Below are positions 24,401-45,152 of a stretch of 64,000 bases of DNA, piece after piece (within the stretch, counting starts at the first letter, position 1; every line of letters begins with the position of its first letter). Under the pieces are notes generated by a model. That model was not told the origin of the DNA. It ran no database searches and saw only the letters and a list, made by a program, of their open reading frames with translations. The DNA lies in NCBI GenBank assembly GCA_013398275.1, contig VZSE01008362.1, positions 2,791 through 66,790 on the forward strand, given 5' to 3'. The stretch is from Promerops cafer (taxonomy: Eukaryota > Chordata > Aves > Passeriformes > Nectariniidae). The position numbers were made by a program, and so were the translations under genes.

Positions 24401-27400
24401 GCAGATGTCACCATGGCAGGCAATTCCCTGTCCATTTTTATTCCCATCCATCATTGCATTGTTCTATTTTCTCTTTTTAGTAAAGGAAAAGTTTGTTCTT
24501 TTTGTCTGTAACTGGCAGTTCAAACTCGATATGGTGTTTGTTTTGCTCTCTGAGGATCTGATGTAACTTGGAGAGGTTGGAGCTGTGTATATTGTTGTGA
24601 GCATATTCTTCTTTTAAATATTTTTATGCATTCTTTCCCCTTTCTGGAAGGAAAGTAACTGAGTCTCGCTTCAAGTCAAGCTGCACTTTGAACTGCATTT
24701 GGAACTGGGTTAAAAAGCACAGGAACCACATTTAAAATGTTAAGATGCTTTTATTTATGTGCTGGGCACAGACAAAAAGACTTGTAATGTGTTTTTTGTT
24801 TCAAACCGATGTATTAAACAAAGAAAGTATTGACAGCAGTTAATGAATCGAGGGATTGTTTCTGGGCACTGAGATAGATTTACCAAAGGTATTTAGCTGT
24901 CTGATGCATGGGATTTTCAGAGCAGCCTAAGCAAGTGCTCGCCAGCACAGACACACGAGGTTCCTCTCCGAGAGCCGAGCAAAGCTGGAGCCGGGCCCAG
25001 CAGAAATCTTTTGGCAAGGTGCTGCCTCTCTCCTGCTCGGAGGTGTGCTTCCAGCCGACAGGCTCGTGCGTGTCCCGGCCTCTCGGTGCTGCCTTTCCTC
25101 CAGAGAGCTGTTCCAGGGCTTTGGGAAGTGTGTGTTCCCAGTCCCCACAGACTCTTGTCAGCTGCTCTCTGAGGGTGCAGAGCTTTCCTGCAGCTCAGCC
25201 AGGGAAGCCTCTGGCTGGGTCTGTGGCAGCACAGAGGACAACTGTTGCCTCTGGAGGGGACGGTGCTGGCATTAGTCATGAGGATTTGGGTCTCCTGGGG
25301 GACTCCTCACTCATGTTCATGAGCACTCGGTGTCCACCTGGGCTGAGTGTGGGGAAAGCAGGTGAGGCTTCTCCAGGAACAGCCTGGCTCTGAGTTCTCT
25401 GGATTTTTTCATGTGCCCAGTGACCCCGCTGGGACGTGGAGAGCGCGGTGGCACAGGGCTGTGCCTGCGTTCCCACCCCAGGGAAGAAGGTTGTGGAAGG
25501 AGTTGGTTGGAAGAAGCTGCGGGACCTGCTCTTTGGAGACACTCGGTGCTCTGGAGTCACTCTCCTCTTCCCACCCCTCCACGAAGATCTGCTTTTAAAA
25601 GCTACTGAACAAGTTTGCCAGGCCTGAGCGTTTTGTCCTTCCAGCCTCTTCAGCTGCACCGGCTTGTCGGAGGCGCCTGGAGTCGGGGCTGGGATCCACG
25701 CATGGAAGCTGGGGGGGTGCCTGCAGGGGAGCATCGACCCTGCTGGGGCTGGGCTCTGCTGCCTCTGGATGCACTCTGGAGTCTGTCCTCTCCAGGAGGA
25801 GCAACTCTGGGGTCTGTCCTGCGCGGGAGGAGGGGGAGCTGCCAGCGCCATGACCAGTGGGCAGCGGCCACTCAGGCCCTTGGCATTCAGACAGTGCTCC
25901 AGGCACGGCGACTCCACTCTGGGGGACCCTGACAGGCAGCACTCAGAGGGGCAGACAGTGAGCCTGGTCATAAATCTCTCTTTATGCTCTGGATTATGAA
26001 GTAATATTTTCCTGGCTGGGGCTGGTTGGACTGGGGAAATGTGGGCTCTACTGCAAGTTCCCTGCAGCCACTATCCCAGCATGGTGGGAGCTTTCACAGC
26101 GGCCATGCTGGGATGTGCTGCTTCCCCCGTGAACATCAGAAACCTCTGTAGGGTCTCTCCATGAATTCTGCAGTCTGGTGTTGCTCCTGGAGTTCTGGAG
26201 AAGCTCTCCAGCAAGCTGGATCAGGCTCAATCCTGTTCCCCACCCGCCTCTGGCCGCAAGTGCCTCACCTCCCCGCGGGCAGTGCCTGTTCATTCATGGC
26301 AAAGACAGCCCAGCTGGGATGCCTGCCCGAGCTCAGGCAGGCAGTGCGGGCTCTGGCTGCTGCACAGGTTTCCTGTGCCATGGCCTCTTTGTGCCTTTTG
26401 TCCTTGTCAAGGGAAGGAGCCCTGGTGCCGGGCTGGAGAGCCTGGCTGAGAGGTGGGGCTGGCTCCTCTCGGGGGACTCTCCCTGATCTCAGACTTTGTG
26501 GCAGCACGTGCAGATGTGGGGACACGTGCAGGGGTGATATACCACGTGCAGGAGGAAAGAGGGATTTGTAGCTGATATGAACTGTAACCTGTTGCTGGCC
26601 TGGAAGGGTTATTTTGAAATCCTGCAGATCACCACCGTTGGTGCCTGTCACAGAGTCCAACCAGCAGTCAGAGCAGCCCTGGCTTTGTGCCATGCTTGGT
26701 TGTTCACTGACCCCCGTGGGAAGGGTGTCCTGGCTCCCTTTGCCTCCTCACCTCCCTCTGCCCGGGCTCCCACAGCCCTGAGAAGCACCTTCCTGCTCGT
26801 TAATAGTTTTCAGATGAGACTCAAGAGTTTGAGCTGAGTTTGGTGGTTTCTGGGCCAAAACAGCTCAAGCCTTTAACAGGACCTGCAGCGTTTGAGCAGG
26901 CCCAGGGTGTCCCTGGGAAGGCTGGGCTCTGGCTGCCCCGGTGCCTTGTAGGTCCGGTCCTCGGCCGCACGCCATTTCTGCGGGAACCAGAACTCTGGGA
27001 TTTGCCTGAGGGAGGTGGAAAACTGGCCTGTGCAGCCAGGAGGGGATGGGAAAAGAGGACGTGCCTGGCTGGTGGGAATGTCCCAGCTCGTACATCTCTT
27101 CAACAACATGTTATAACCCAGGTTTATTCTTTTTGGTGGATTTCTGGGCAGGGCAGGCAGCATTCAATTTCTCCCTGAATAGCTGAAAGGCAGTTAGGAG
27201 CTCTAAGTAGACTTGAAGGCTTCTAAAGATTATTTTAACTCCTTTTGCCTCCATCTCTGCGAAAAGAACCTGTGCCTGCACTTGATGCTGCTGCTGCTTT
27301 TGAAAAGTTGAAAAATTGACTTTTAGCTCAGAGCAAAGCTTTGAAGTGCTGCTCTGTGGGAATGGCAGTGCATCTCGAAAGCCTTTTGCTGAAAGCGTGG

Positions 27401-28312
27401 TTAACCTACATTTGTGGGCAGCTCCCTTCAGAAGATGGCTTTGTGGGGGATTGCATGACGAGATGTAAAGGTGAACTGTGAAATTTAATCGATTTAACAA
27501 GGGAAGGTTAAATCTGTTTGTTCTGCTCCTATTCAGGGCCTGCAGCTGGTGGGTGCAGGGTCACCCTCTTCTGTATGCAAAAGTTATCCTGCATAAAAGC
27601 TGTTTTGTCCCACTTGTTGTCTCCTTGTTTGCATAAGTGCTGCGAGGAGGGTAAGCTGAAGAAGCAGGGGTGAGCCTCTTTAAGATGCAGAGCTGGTGCC
27701 TGGCTGTAGCAGAGAGGAGGTAGCGTTCCTGCCCACAGCCACTGGCTCCTCACTTGCTTCTGGGAGTGTAAATCGGTATTAGCATGCCCTGCTTGGATCC
27801 AGGGCTCAGCATCAGCTGCTAGGTAGGAGAGAAACGAGTCCTGCCTCTCTCAGGTGAACCCCTGGTTTGAATGTTGGCGTGTCGGGAGGGTGTGGGGTGC
27901 CAGGCTGTGCAGTGACAATTCTTCTCTTTGCAGGCACTGGGAAGGGGAACGTAGCGTGCCACGCTCTTCCACGCTGGAAGCCTACTGTGCTTTTCCTCCC
28001 CAGACTCCAAGAGACTGGCTTTTTTGGTGAAGCAGACCCTGATCTCGGGTTACTTTGCTGCATGCCCGCTCACCAGTGCTGGATTATGTTCGTCTCCTTC
28101 TCCCTTTGCTCCATAATTTGGTTGAATCGTGGTTTCAAGCTGAGGAAAAGGGGCTGCACCTAAGCGCTCCGGGGCACCCAGACCAGGCTCCTGGGGTGCC
28201 GATTCACACAGAGACAGTTCAGAGTGCTGATGGGGGAGAGCTGCCTCTGAGGGCCCTCCTCTCCCACCTGGAACGTGCTGCCTCACCCTTCAGAGCCCTT
28301 CTCCCCCGGCAG
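21421..28312 (+). other. Probable PIK3R2 intron 1, no gene recognised
   Basis: No exon could be supported in this stretch. 22800-23250 and 24440-24900 are clearly AT-richer; the latter ends with ATTAAA near 24812 and looks somewhat like an old 3' UTR, but no coding sequence leads into it. Open frames are short, lack splice context and resemble no family. Confidence 0.45.
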
Positions 28313-28317
28313 AGAGG

Positions 28318-38257
<9,940 letters not shown>

Positions 38258-41130
38258 GCAGCCCATGCACAACACAACAGCTGCCTTCAGCTTCTCCCCA
38301 GGGCGCTGCTTTCTGGCTCTGGACTCTTGCACCCTGTATAGTTGAGTCTCTGTGCTCCTGCTCCTTCAGAGCCTCTGAGATGTCTGTGACCGTTCCTGAT
38401 GTCCCTCTTGGTCAGTAGCTGAAACCCGTGTTGGCTGATGGGACAGAAAGGCTGGGCTGTAGATTCGCAGTGGGCTCCAGCCTCTAGGAGGTGGGATCCA
38501 GTTGTGATTGAATTGCTGGGGGTGAGCACAGCCCCCTCCCCTTCCCTGATAAGCAGGTCAGATCCCCTTCTTGCTGGCAGGTCGCCCGCTACGCATCACT
38601 GTAGAGCTTTGGTTCCTGACTCCTCGGTGCTGTGACTGAGGGGTTCCCTGCCGGGACACCGGAGGAGGCAGAGGAGGAGGCTCCACTGAGTGTGTGAATC
38701 CTTCACTCTCGCTTCCCTTGGTGGCCTCGCAGGCTGTGATGGTGTCTGGTACGAGGGGTGCTGCTCTTGCATGCAGAGACACATTTAGGAAGGAGAAACC
38801 TCATCCTCCACTGGGCTCCCCAGCCGAGATCTTCACTCCGGGCTGTGCCCCACCTGGCCACCATTCCCTCTTGTCATAACCACCTCTGGAGTGTTGCTGC
38901 CTGGGCAGGGAGGATCTGCTTAGCTGTGAATCTCCCGCCTTAGTTGTGCCAACGAAGCTGTGAAACCTGTGTTGGTACCCGTGTTTCTCCTGGCAGGATC
39001 TGTGGGATGCACAGCTCGTTGTTTCCGGCCGGTTTCGGTGACTCTCTGCACACATAACCCATTGAAGCTGACTGTAGCTCTGTAAATATGGTTCTTTTTG
39101 TGACCAGCTGCTCCCCTGGGACTGCTGTTTGCTGAGCCCCCAGTGCCACCCCAGCGTGGGCAGCAGCTGCCAGGCTGCCACAGCCCTGGGCCCTGCAGCT
39201 GAAGCAGGAGAGGGCTGGAGTCCAACACACACTACAAGCCCTACCTGGAATGAAGGACCTCTCTGCTGCAGGAGGACACATCTTCAGGGCCCAGGGCATG
39301 CTGAAATGTATCTGCATGATGGTGAACTACGTATGCAAAGCACTTAGAATCGTGGGTACTGTATGGGGCCGGGGCAGGGCTGCCCACCACAGCTGGCTGC
39401 TGCAGGCAGGGTGCTGTGTCCGAGCTCAGAGGGCCCCCAGGCAGCCCAGGTGGGCCTGGAAGAGCTTTAAAAGCTGAGCTGAGAGTTGAGGCCATGGTGG
39501 CATTTGCTTTCCTGGGTTATCTCAGCTGCCTGGCTGGAGGAGAGCATTCTTGGTCCTCTTGATTTGCCAGAGTGGCTCGTTCCCTCTCGGAGGCTCCTCC
39601 TTGGGACAGGTGGGTGGATGCTGTGGACTTTGGCACTTCTGTTTCCTCTTGCAGCTTGGGTTCTGCTGGATCCATGGGGTGCTCTGTGCTCATGCTGTGC
39701 CTGCATCCTGTCCTTGATGTGCCACCTGCGTTGGGGACTGCATTGTTGCTCCCTCCATGGCCACCTCTGCTGCTCGCCTTGCTCTGGGCTGGTCCCCAGA
39801 TCCTTCTGGAGCTGGGGCTGCTGGAGCAAACATCCCATTCTTGTTGCTTGTGGCAGCTCTCCTATTGCTCAGCTGTACAGCCCCTTTCCCTGCTCTGCAT
39901 GTCCTCTCCAGGCCCTGGGCCCTGGTTTTTGGATCTGGTTTGTCAGTGTTTGGTGCTCAGCTGCAGGCAGTGGGACAGGGGAGCTGTGGGGACACGGCCC
40001 AGGAGAGGCTGTGGTTGGCTTTGGGGATCACTTGGGAAAAGCTGCCAGGGATGATTAAGGGAATAGTTTGGACTCTGGCACGTGAGAGGTGAGGGCACGT
40101 GGGACTGGGGCAGGGAGGCTCAGTCCTCACAGCTCTATCCAGAGGCCTCCTGGGGCCTGTGGACTGGCCAGGGGGCTGCACCAACACTCCAAATCTTTGT
40201 TAGTGTTCCACACCTTTTCAGCCTGGGGACTCTGCTGGTCCTGTGCTTGTCCCTGCACTTCCAGCACATCCCCACATCACAGGACAGGCTGCAGGGGCAG
40301 ATGGGATCCTCAGCCTCTCGTCCCATGGGCTCCACGTTCCTCCACCACCATCCCTAAACGTGAGCTTGGGGCCAAGTCCTGCCTGGGGGGATTGCTCCCT
40401 GCTCATGCCAGGACCTGCTGAGCATCTGAAAGAGTCTCAGCTTGAAGCTGTCACCTGTCAACACTCACTTGGTGCTCACCTGGCTCTGCTGCCCAGGGAA
40501 ATTCCAGCTTCACTTTATCCTGTGTTTTTATCCTTTTGGCTGAATTTCTGTTGTTCTCCCTGTGCTGTCCCTTCCTGCTGTCCAGCCACAGCCCAAGGGG
40601 GGTCACAGTCACCCCTCTGCACCTTCCAGCACTGCCTTCCCTGCCTGCTGGAGGCCTGTCCTTGACAGGGCACTGCTCACGTCCTGTGTACGACGAGGAG
40701 GAAGATGCCCTTCCCCAGGGCTGCCTTTCCCTGACGGTGCTTCACTTGGCTTGGCAGCTTTCCCCTGCTCTCCCCGGGGTGGAAGCCCAGCCCGGAGCTC
40801 CCCCAGCAAAAGCTCGTTGTGATTTGTCCTTTGCTGCTTTGGCTCGTTCTGAACCCGGCCGTGTTTTGAGGCGCTGGGCTGTGCTTTGCTGCTTGTGACG
40901 CCCGCATCCCCCAGCCGAGCCACACGCCCGCGTCCCGTGGGTGCCACGTGGCTGTTCCTGCTCCCCGGGGCACCGTTTGGGGCTTGTCCCTCCGTGTCCC
41001 TGCTCTCGGGGGGCTCCAGGCTCCCCCACGTAATCCCCAGGGTGCCAGCGGAGGCTTTGTGCTCGGAGAGGACGTGGCGGCTGCGTGAGGTTTTAGTTTC
41101 TAGGTATATGCAATAAAGAATAACCCGCCC
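38258..41130 (+). other. PIK3R2: Probable PIK3R2 3' UTR
   Basis: The stretch from the PIK3R2 stop to the first AATAAA on the plus strand (41112-41117) contains no recognisable exon. A 3' UTR of about 2.9 kb is inferred. No other AATAAA was seen in it. Open frames of 100-190 codons here have no splice or family support. Confidence 0.5.
41112..41117 (+). terminator. Candidate PIK3R2 poly(A) signal AATAAA
   Basis: Sequence context ATATGCAATAAAGAATAACC. It lies upstream of the IFI30 promoter and is on the right strand for PIK3R2. The next plus-strand gene begins about 600 bp further on. Confidence 0.55.
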
Positions 41131-41219
41131 CCCGAGCTGTCCGTTACCAGCAGTAGTGCTCTCTGCTCTTTCTGTTGATGTTTACTAATGTAAACCCAGT
41201 ATTTGTTACTGTAAGAGGA

Positions 41220-41233
41220 TTTTTTTTTTTTTN
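41220..41233. other. T homopolymer with one undetermined base
   Basis: A run of about 13 T ends in an N at 41233. This is an assembly or consensus uncertainty in a homopolymer between PIK3R2 and IFI30; it touches no exon. Confidence 0.9.
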
Positions 41234-41719
41234 CTGTGCCCCAGTTCCTGGGCTGGGTGCAGGATGTGACCCATCGTGCCAGGATTGTGCTCCCCGGGTT
41301 TCTAGGGCCGGGGCACGTGGGAACGAGGGCTGAGAAAGGGCCGGAAACAGCGGCTACAAACGGGGGAACGACGAGGCTGCTCCTCACTCGGCCCCGCCGC
41401 TGAGCTCGGGGCGTCTTGGGCTGCACCCCCTCCCCGCACCCGGAGCTGCCCCGGCACCCGCACCCACCCGGGGGCTGTGCTGGCAGCCAGCCCCGTTTCC
41501 CTGCTCGGGCAACTCCACGCGTGGCTGCTCCACGCTGGGTTTCACTCCCGGACCTGTCACAACCCGCGGGGAATCGGCGGCTGCGGGCAGGGCTGTGAGG
41601 ACAAAGCTCCGGGTCAGGGGCCAGCGGGCACTCGGTGGCCGGAGCCCGGCGGCCCCACGTGGGCCGGCGGCGTCACGGGAGGCGGCGGCCGGGGCGGCAG
41701 GAAGGGCAGGAAGGGCGCG

Positions 41720-41750
41720 GGGAGGCGGGCGCAGCCGAGCTTTAAAAGTC
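41720..41750 (+). promoter_or_regulatory. IFI30: IFI30 core promoter: GC box and TATA-like element
   Basis: A GGGAGGCGGGCGC GC box is followed by TTTAAAAG at 41741-41748, 45-52 bp before the ATG at 41793. Transcription would start near 41770, giving a very short 5' UTR. No clear ISRE or GAS element was recognised within the 200 bp upstream. Confidence 0.5.
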
Positions 41751-41792
41751 CCCGCTGGGACGGGCTCATTTCCGCGTCACCCCGGCGTCCTC

Positions 41793-43666
41793 ATGGCCCC
41801 CACGGTGCCGCTGGCTGTCCTGGCGCTGGCGGCCCTGGTGGCCCCGGGGTTCGGGGTGGCCCCCGGCTGTGATTACCCTGCCCACCGCTGGTGCAGCTCG
41901 CGGGACATCGCCGTCGCCTGCCAGGTCAGAGCTGCTGCCGGGGCTGGGGACAAGGGCAGGGTCACCGGGCACGCGGGGCCACCTCCCGCCTGCCCGGCAG
42001 CAGGGACGAGGGGACAGGGTTGGGGCAGCGCCTGGCCACGATGCCTGGAGCGAGTGGCAGCTGCGAGCATCGCTGAGGCACAGGCTGTCACATCCGCAGG
42101 GATGCTCAGAGCCTCCGGTGCCACACGGGCACCACGGCATTCCGCGGCATCCCTGGGGAATGGCTGTGGTCCAGCCGGACCCTGACCGCGGCTCCTCCCC
42201 GGCTGCCGATGGCACTTCTGCTTTTTCAGTGTAAAACCGCTTTTCGGCTTATTCTGCCCCAAACGGACCCGGGTGCTGACAGTGCCCTGTGAGCCCACAG
42301 GGCTGCAGCTTCCCGCTGGCAGTGGGTGCTGGGCCATACCTCCACCCAGGCATGTCCTGGTCTAAATTTGTTTTCCCCTAAAATGTTTTGGGGAAGTTCT
42401 GGTGGAAAGCCCCAGCGCTGGGTGTCAGCCACGCTCAGGGTCCTGCGCCTGCAGAAAGCTCCCGGCCACTCTCACTTCCCTCTAGCCCTGCACACCCTCA
42501 TCCCCCTTCTTCCCTGCATCCCCGGAGCTTGCCCCATCCCTACAGATGTTGGGATGGGGGGCTGCAGCCTTATCCCCCCGTGCACCCCGAAACCTTCCCG
42601 TGTGCAGGTGGAGAGCCACTGCCCCAGCCTCCCGCGCCCCGCGGCCGCGCCCGTGGAGCTGAGCCTGTACTACGAGAGCCTGTGCCCGGCGTGCCGCGAG
42701 TTCCTGATCTTGGAGCTCTTCCCCACCTGGCTGCTGCTGCCCGAAGAGATGCTGAACATCACCCTGGTGCCCTACGGCAACGCCCAGGTAGGGGCCGGCC
42801 CTGCCGGCGCCGCGGGCGCTCGCCCCGGTGCCGCCGGCCCCGCTCAGAGCGCTCGGTCCCACAGGAGAGGAACGTCAGCGGGAAGTTGGACTTCGAATGC
42901 CAGCACGGCCCCGAGGAATGCTTGGGCAACATGATGGAGGTGACGGTCCCCGTTCCCACGGCGCTGGCACGGGGGGTTCCGGCAGCCCCTCACTGCCTGC
43001 CCTGTCCCCCCAGGCCTGTCTGATGCACGAGGCCAAGAACTTCAGCACCTACTTCCCCGTCATCTTCTGCCTGGAGTCTGGCAGCTCCGTCACCAAGAAC
43101 CTGAAGGCCGTATGTCCCCCTCCCCGCCCCTCCTGCCCCACCGTGGGGGACAGTCCTGTCCCCCTGACCGCCCCCACGTCCCCTGTGCCCGGCAGTGCCT
43201 GCAGATCTATGCCCCAGAGGTGGACAGTGGCCGCGTCACCGCCTGCGTGCAGGGGGACACAGGGGTGGCCCTGATGCACCACAACGCCCAAGTGACCGAG
43301 GCACTGGACCCCCCGCACCAGTACGTGCCCTGGATCACCGTCAATGGGGTAGGCAGGGGGGCACCAGGGTAGGCAGGGGGGCACCAGGGTGCCAGGTAGG
43401 GCTGGGACACCGTGGGGACCCCCCTGACCGGCCCCGTGTCCCCCCACAGAAGCACACGGAGGAGCTGCAGGCACAGGCACAGGCCTCGCTGCTGGGGCTG
43501 GTTTGCCACCTCTACCAGGTGAGACGAGGCTCTGGGGGGACAGCAGGGCTTGGGGACACGTCCCCTCCCTGCTGGGGCTCTAATGGCTGCTCTCTGGCAG
43601 GGGAAGAAGCCTGAAGCCTGTGGGGGCTCCAAGGCCCCGAAGGTCCCATCTGGCTGCAGGCGCTGA
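41793..43666 (+). CDS. IFI30: IFI30, gamma-interferon-inducible lysosomal thiol reductase (GILT), complete
   Basis: Lysosomal thioredoxin-fold enzyme that reduces protein disulfides during MHC class II antigen processing. Exons: 41793-41924, 42608-42787, 42865-42939, 43014-43109, 43196-43348, 43450-43518, 43601-43666; all GT-AG, 771 nt, 256 residues (human 250). Residues 1-22 form a hydrophobic signal peptide (MAPTVPLAVLALAALVAPGF). The active site is LCPACRE, a CPAC motif where human has CGGC. The family signature CQHGX2ECX2NX4C is intact as CQHGPEECLGNMMEAC. YVPWITVNG and LVCHLYQGKKPEAC near the C-terminus also match the family. N-glycosylation sequons occur at NITL, NVSG and NFST. The gene lies just downstream of PIK3R2 as in human. 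Confidence 0.96.
43351..43390 (+). repeat. 20-bp tandem duplication at an IFI30 splice donor
   Basis: AGGCAGGGGGGCACCAGGGT occurs twice in perfect register right after the exon ending at 43348. The second copy recreates a GGTAGGC donor-like site at 43369. Its use would add 20 nt and shift the frame. Confidence 0.85.
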
Positions 43667-43697
43667 GGGACGTTGTGGGAGCACAGAGAGAGAGGCC

Positions 43698-43703
43698 AAT
43701 AAA
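43698..43703 (+). terminator. IFI30: IFI30 poly(A) signal AATAAA
   Basis: GGCCAATAAAAAGGATATTT lies 32 bp after the IFI30 stop and is followed by GTGTGGTGGGGGG. The 3' UTR is therefore very short. Confidence 0.8.
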
Positions 43704-43719
43704 AAGGATATTTTTATTG

Positions 43720-44865
43720 AAAACCTCCAGGATCTGGAGTGGTGTGGTGGGGGGAGCAGGGAGGGGGTGGTCTTGCCCTGCCACAGTGGGGAGGGGAGAG
43801 GGGCTGGGCACTGGGACTGCCCTCCAGACCTGGGAATTACCTGCTCCAGAGGTTCACAAGGAAGCCCCTTGAAGATCCCCAGGGAACTCTGCTGAGCAGC
43901 TCCCTGAGGAGCAGAACATTTCTGCTCTCCAGCTCTTGGGAAGCAGCTCTGGTGTCCATCTTTCTCCTCACACTGACAGCATTAAACCAAACCATTTCAG
44001 GAGCACTGGGGCCACGACCATCCCAGTTCCCAGCAGTCCTTCTCCATTCCCAGCCAGCAGGTTTAGGATGGCATCTTTCCTGGCTCCCTGAGCACTTGTG
44101 ACAAGCAATTCTCTCCAGCAGACTTCAGGAATTTCCCAGACCTGCTTGCCCCAGAAGATGCCATTCCCAGCTGGGGTCTGGGAAATGAAATTTACCACAA
44201 GGACAAGGAATTCCTGATCCAGAGTATTCTCCTGACTACCTGTAGAACAACTCCTCAGTGCCAGGGTCCTGGCTGGGTGATGGGCACCAGAACCCACACC
44301 TACTTTGTTTTCCATCCCCTCATTCTCAGCCAGAGGTTCTCCACTGCAGGGACTGCCCTCAGACCTCTCCTCATGCAAGGTGTGACCCCATCCCCTCAGC
44401 AGCCCTGCCCACCTGATCCTGCAGGCCTGGGACTCATCCCAGCACATCCCAGCTCTGGGTACAGACCATGGGCACTCGCTCTGCAGACCCCTGAGTGCCA
44501 CCTGTAGCCTCCCCTAACCCTTTCCCAGAGGAGCTGGGGAGGCTGTGGGAGCAGGAGGGACACAGGAAGCCCCCCCATTCCATCCTGAGAGATGCCAGAG
44601 AGCCTTGAGCAGCCAAGAGGAACCATGGCCCTGCCACCACAGCCATCACTCTTGTCTCTCTCCAGCTCAGCCAACCTGGGCCACCTGTCCTGGGCACCCC
44701 TCAGTGTCCCCACCACCCCAAGGACAGCAAGGGAAGCAGCTGCAGGCAGGCAGGGACCCTCCTTCCCTTGTCTGGCTGCACCTCAGGCAGCAGCAAGACC
44801 TGCAAAGATGAGGGGAAAAAAAAAACAATAAAAAAAAAAGAAATCACAGCATCAACCAGAGAGTG
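43720..44865. other. Intergenic spacer between convergent IFI30 and LARP6-like gene
   Basis: No exon, CR1 element or RNA gene was recognised. The right end carries an A-rich stretch (44815-44842). Confidence 0.5.
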
Positions 44866-44884
44866 CCTGGAAACTTCATCTCTC

Positions 44885-44890
44885 TTTATT
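44885..44890 (-). terminator. LARP6-like poly(A) signal
   Basis: TTTATT on the plus strand reads AATAAA on the minus strand, about 265 bp after the stop codon of the LARP6-like gene. No other minus-strand AATAAA was seen between the stop and this site. Confidence 0.65.
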
Positions 44891-45152
44891 GTCCATTTCT
44901 CATCCAAAACCTGGACCCCAAACCCAGCTCTGGGCCCTGAGCAAGCACAGTCCCACTGGCATGAGCACAGCACAGCTCCTGCTGCTGCTCGGCGTCTGCC
45001 TCGAGCATTGTCCTTGCCCCAAAACTTCTGTCCCCTGGATCAGCTGCACTGCCACTGCCCACAACTCGCAGGGCCATAGAAAATTCTTCTGCTCGAGAGA
45101 AGAAGGGAAAAGAAAGAAAATAATAAACCCTAACGCTGAATCTGGAGGAGTC

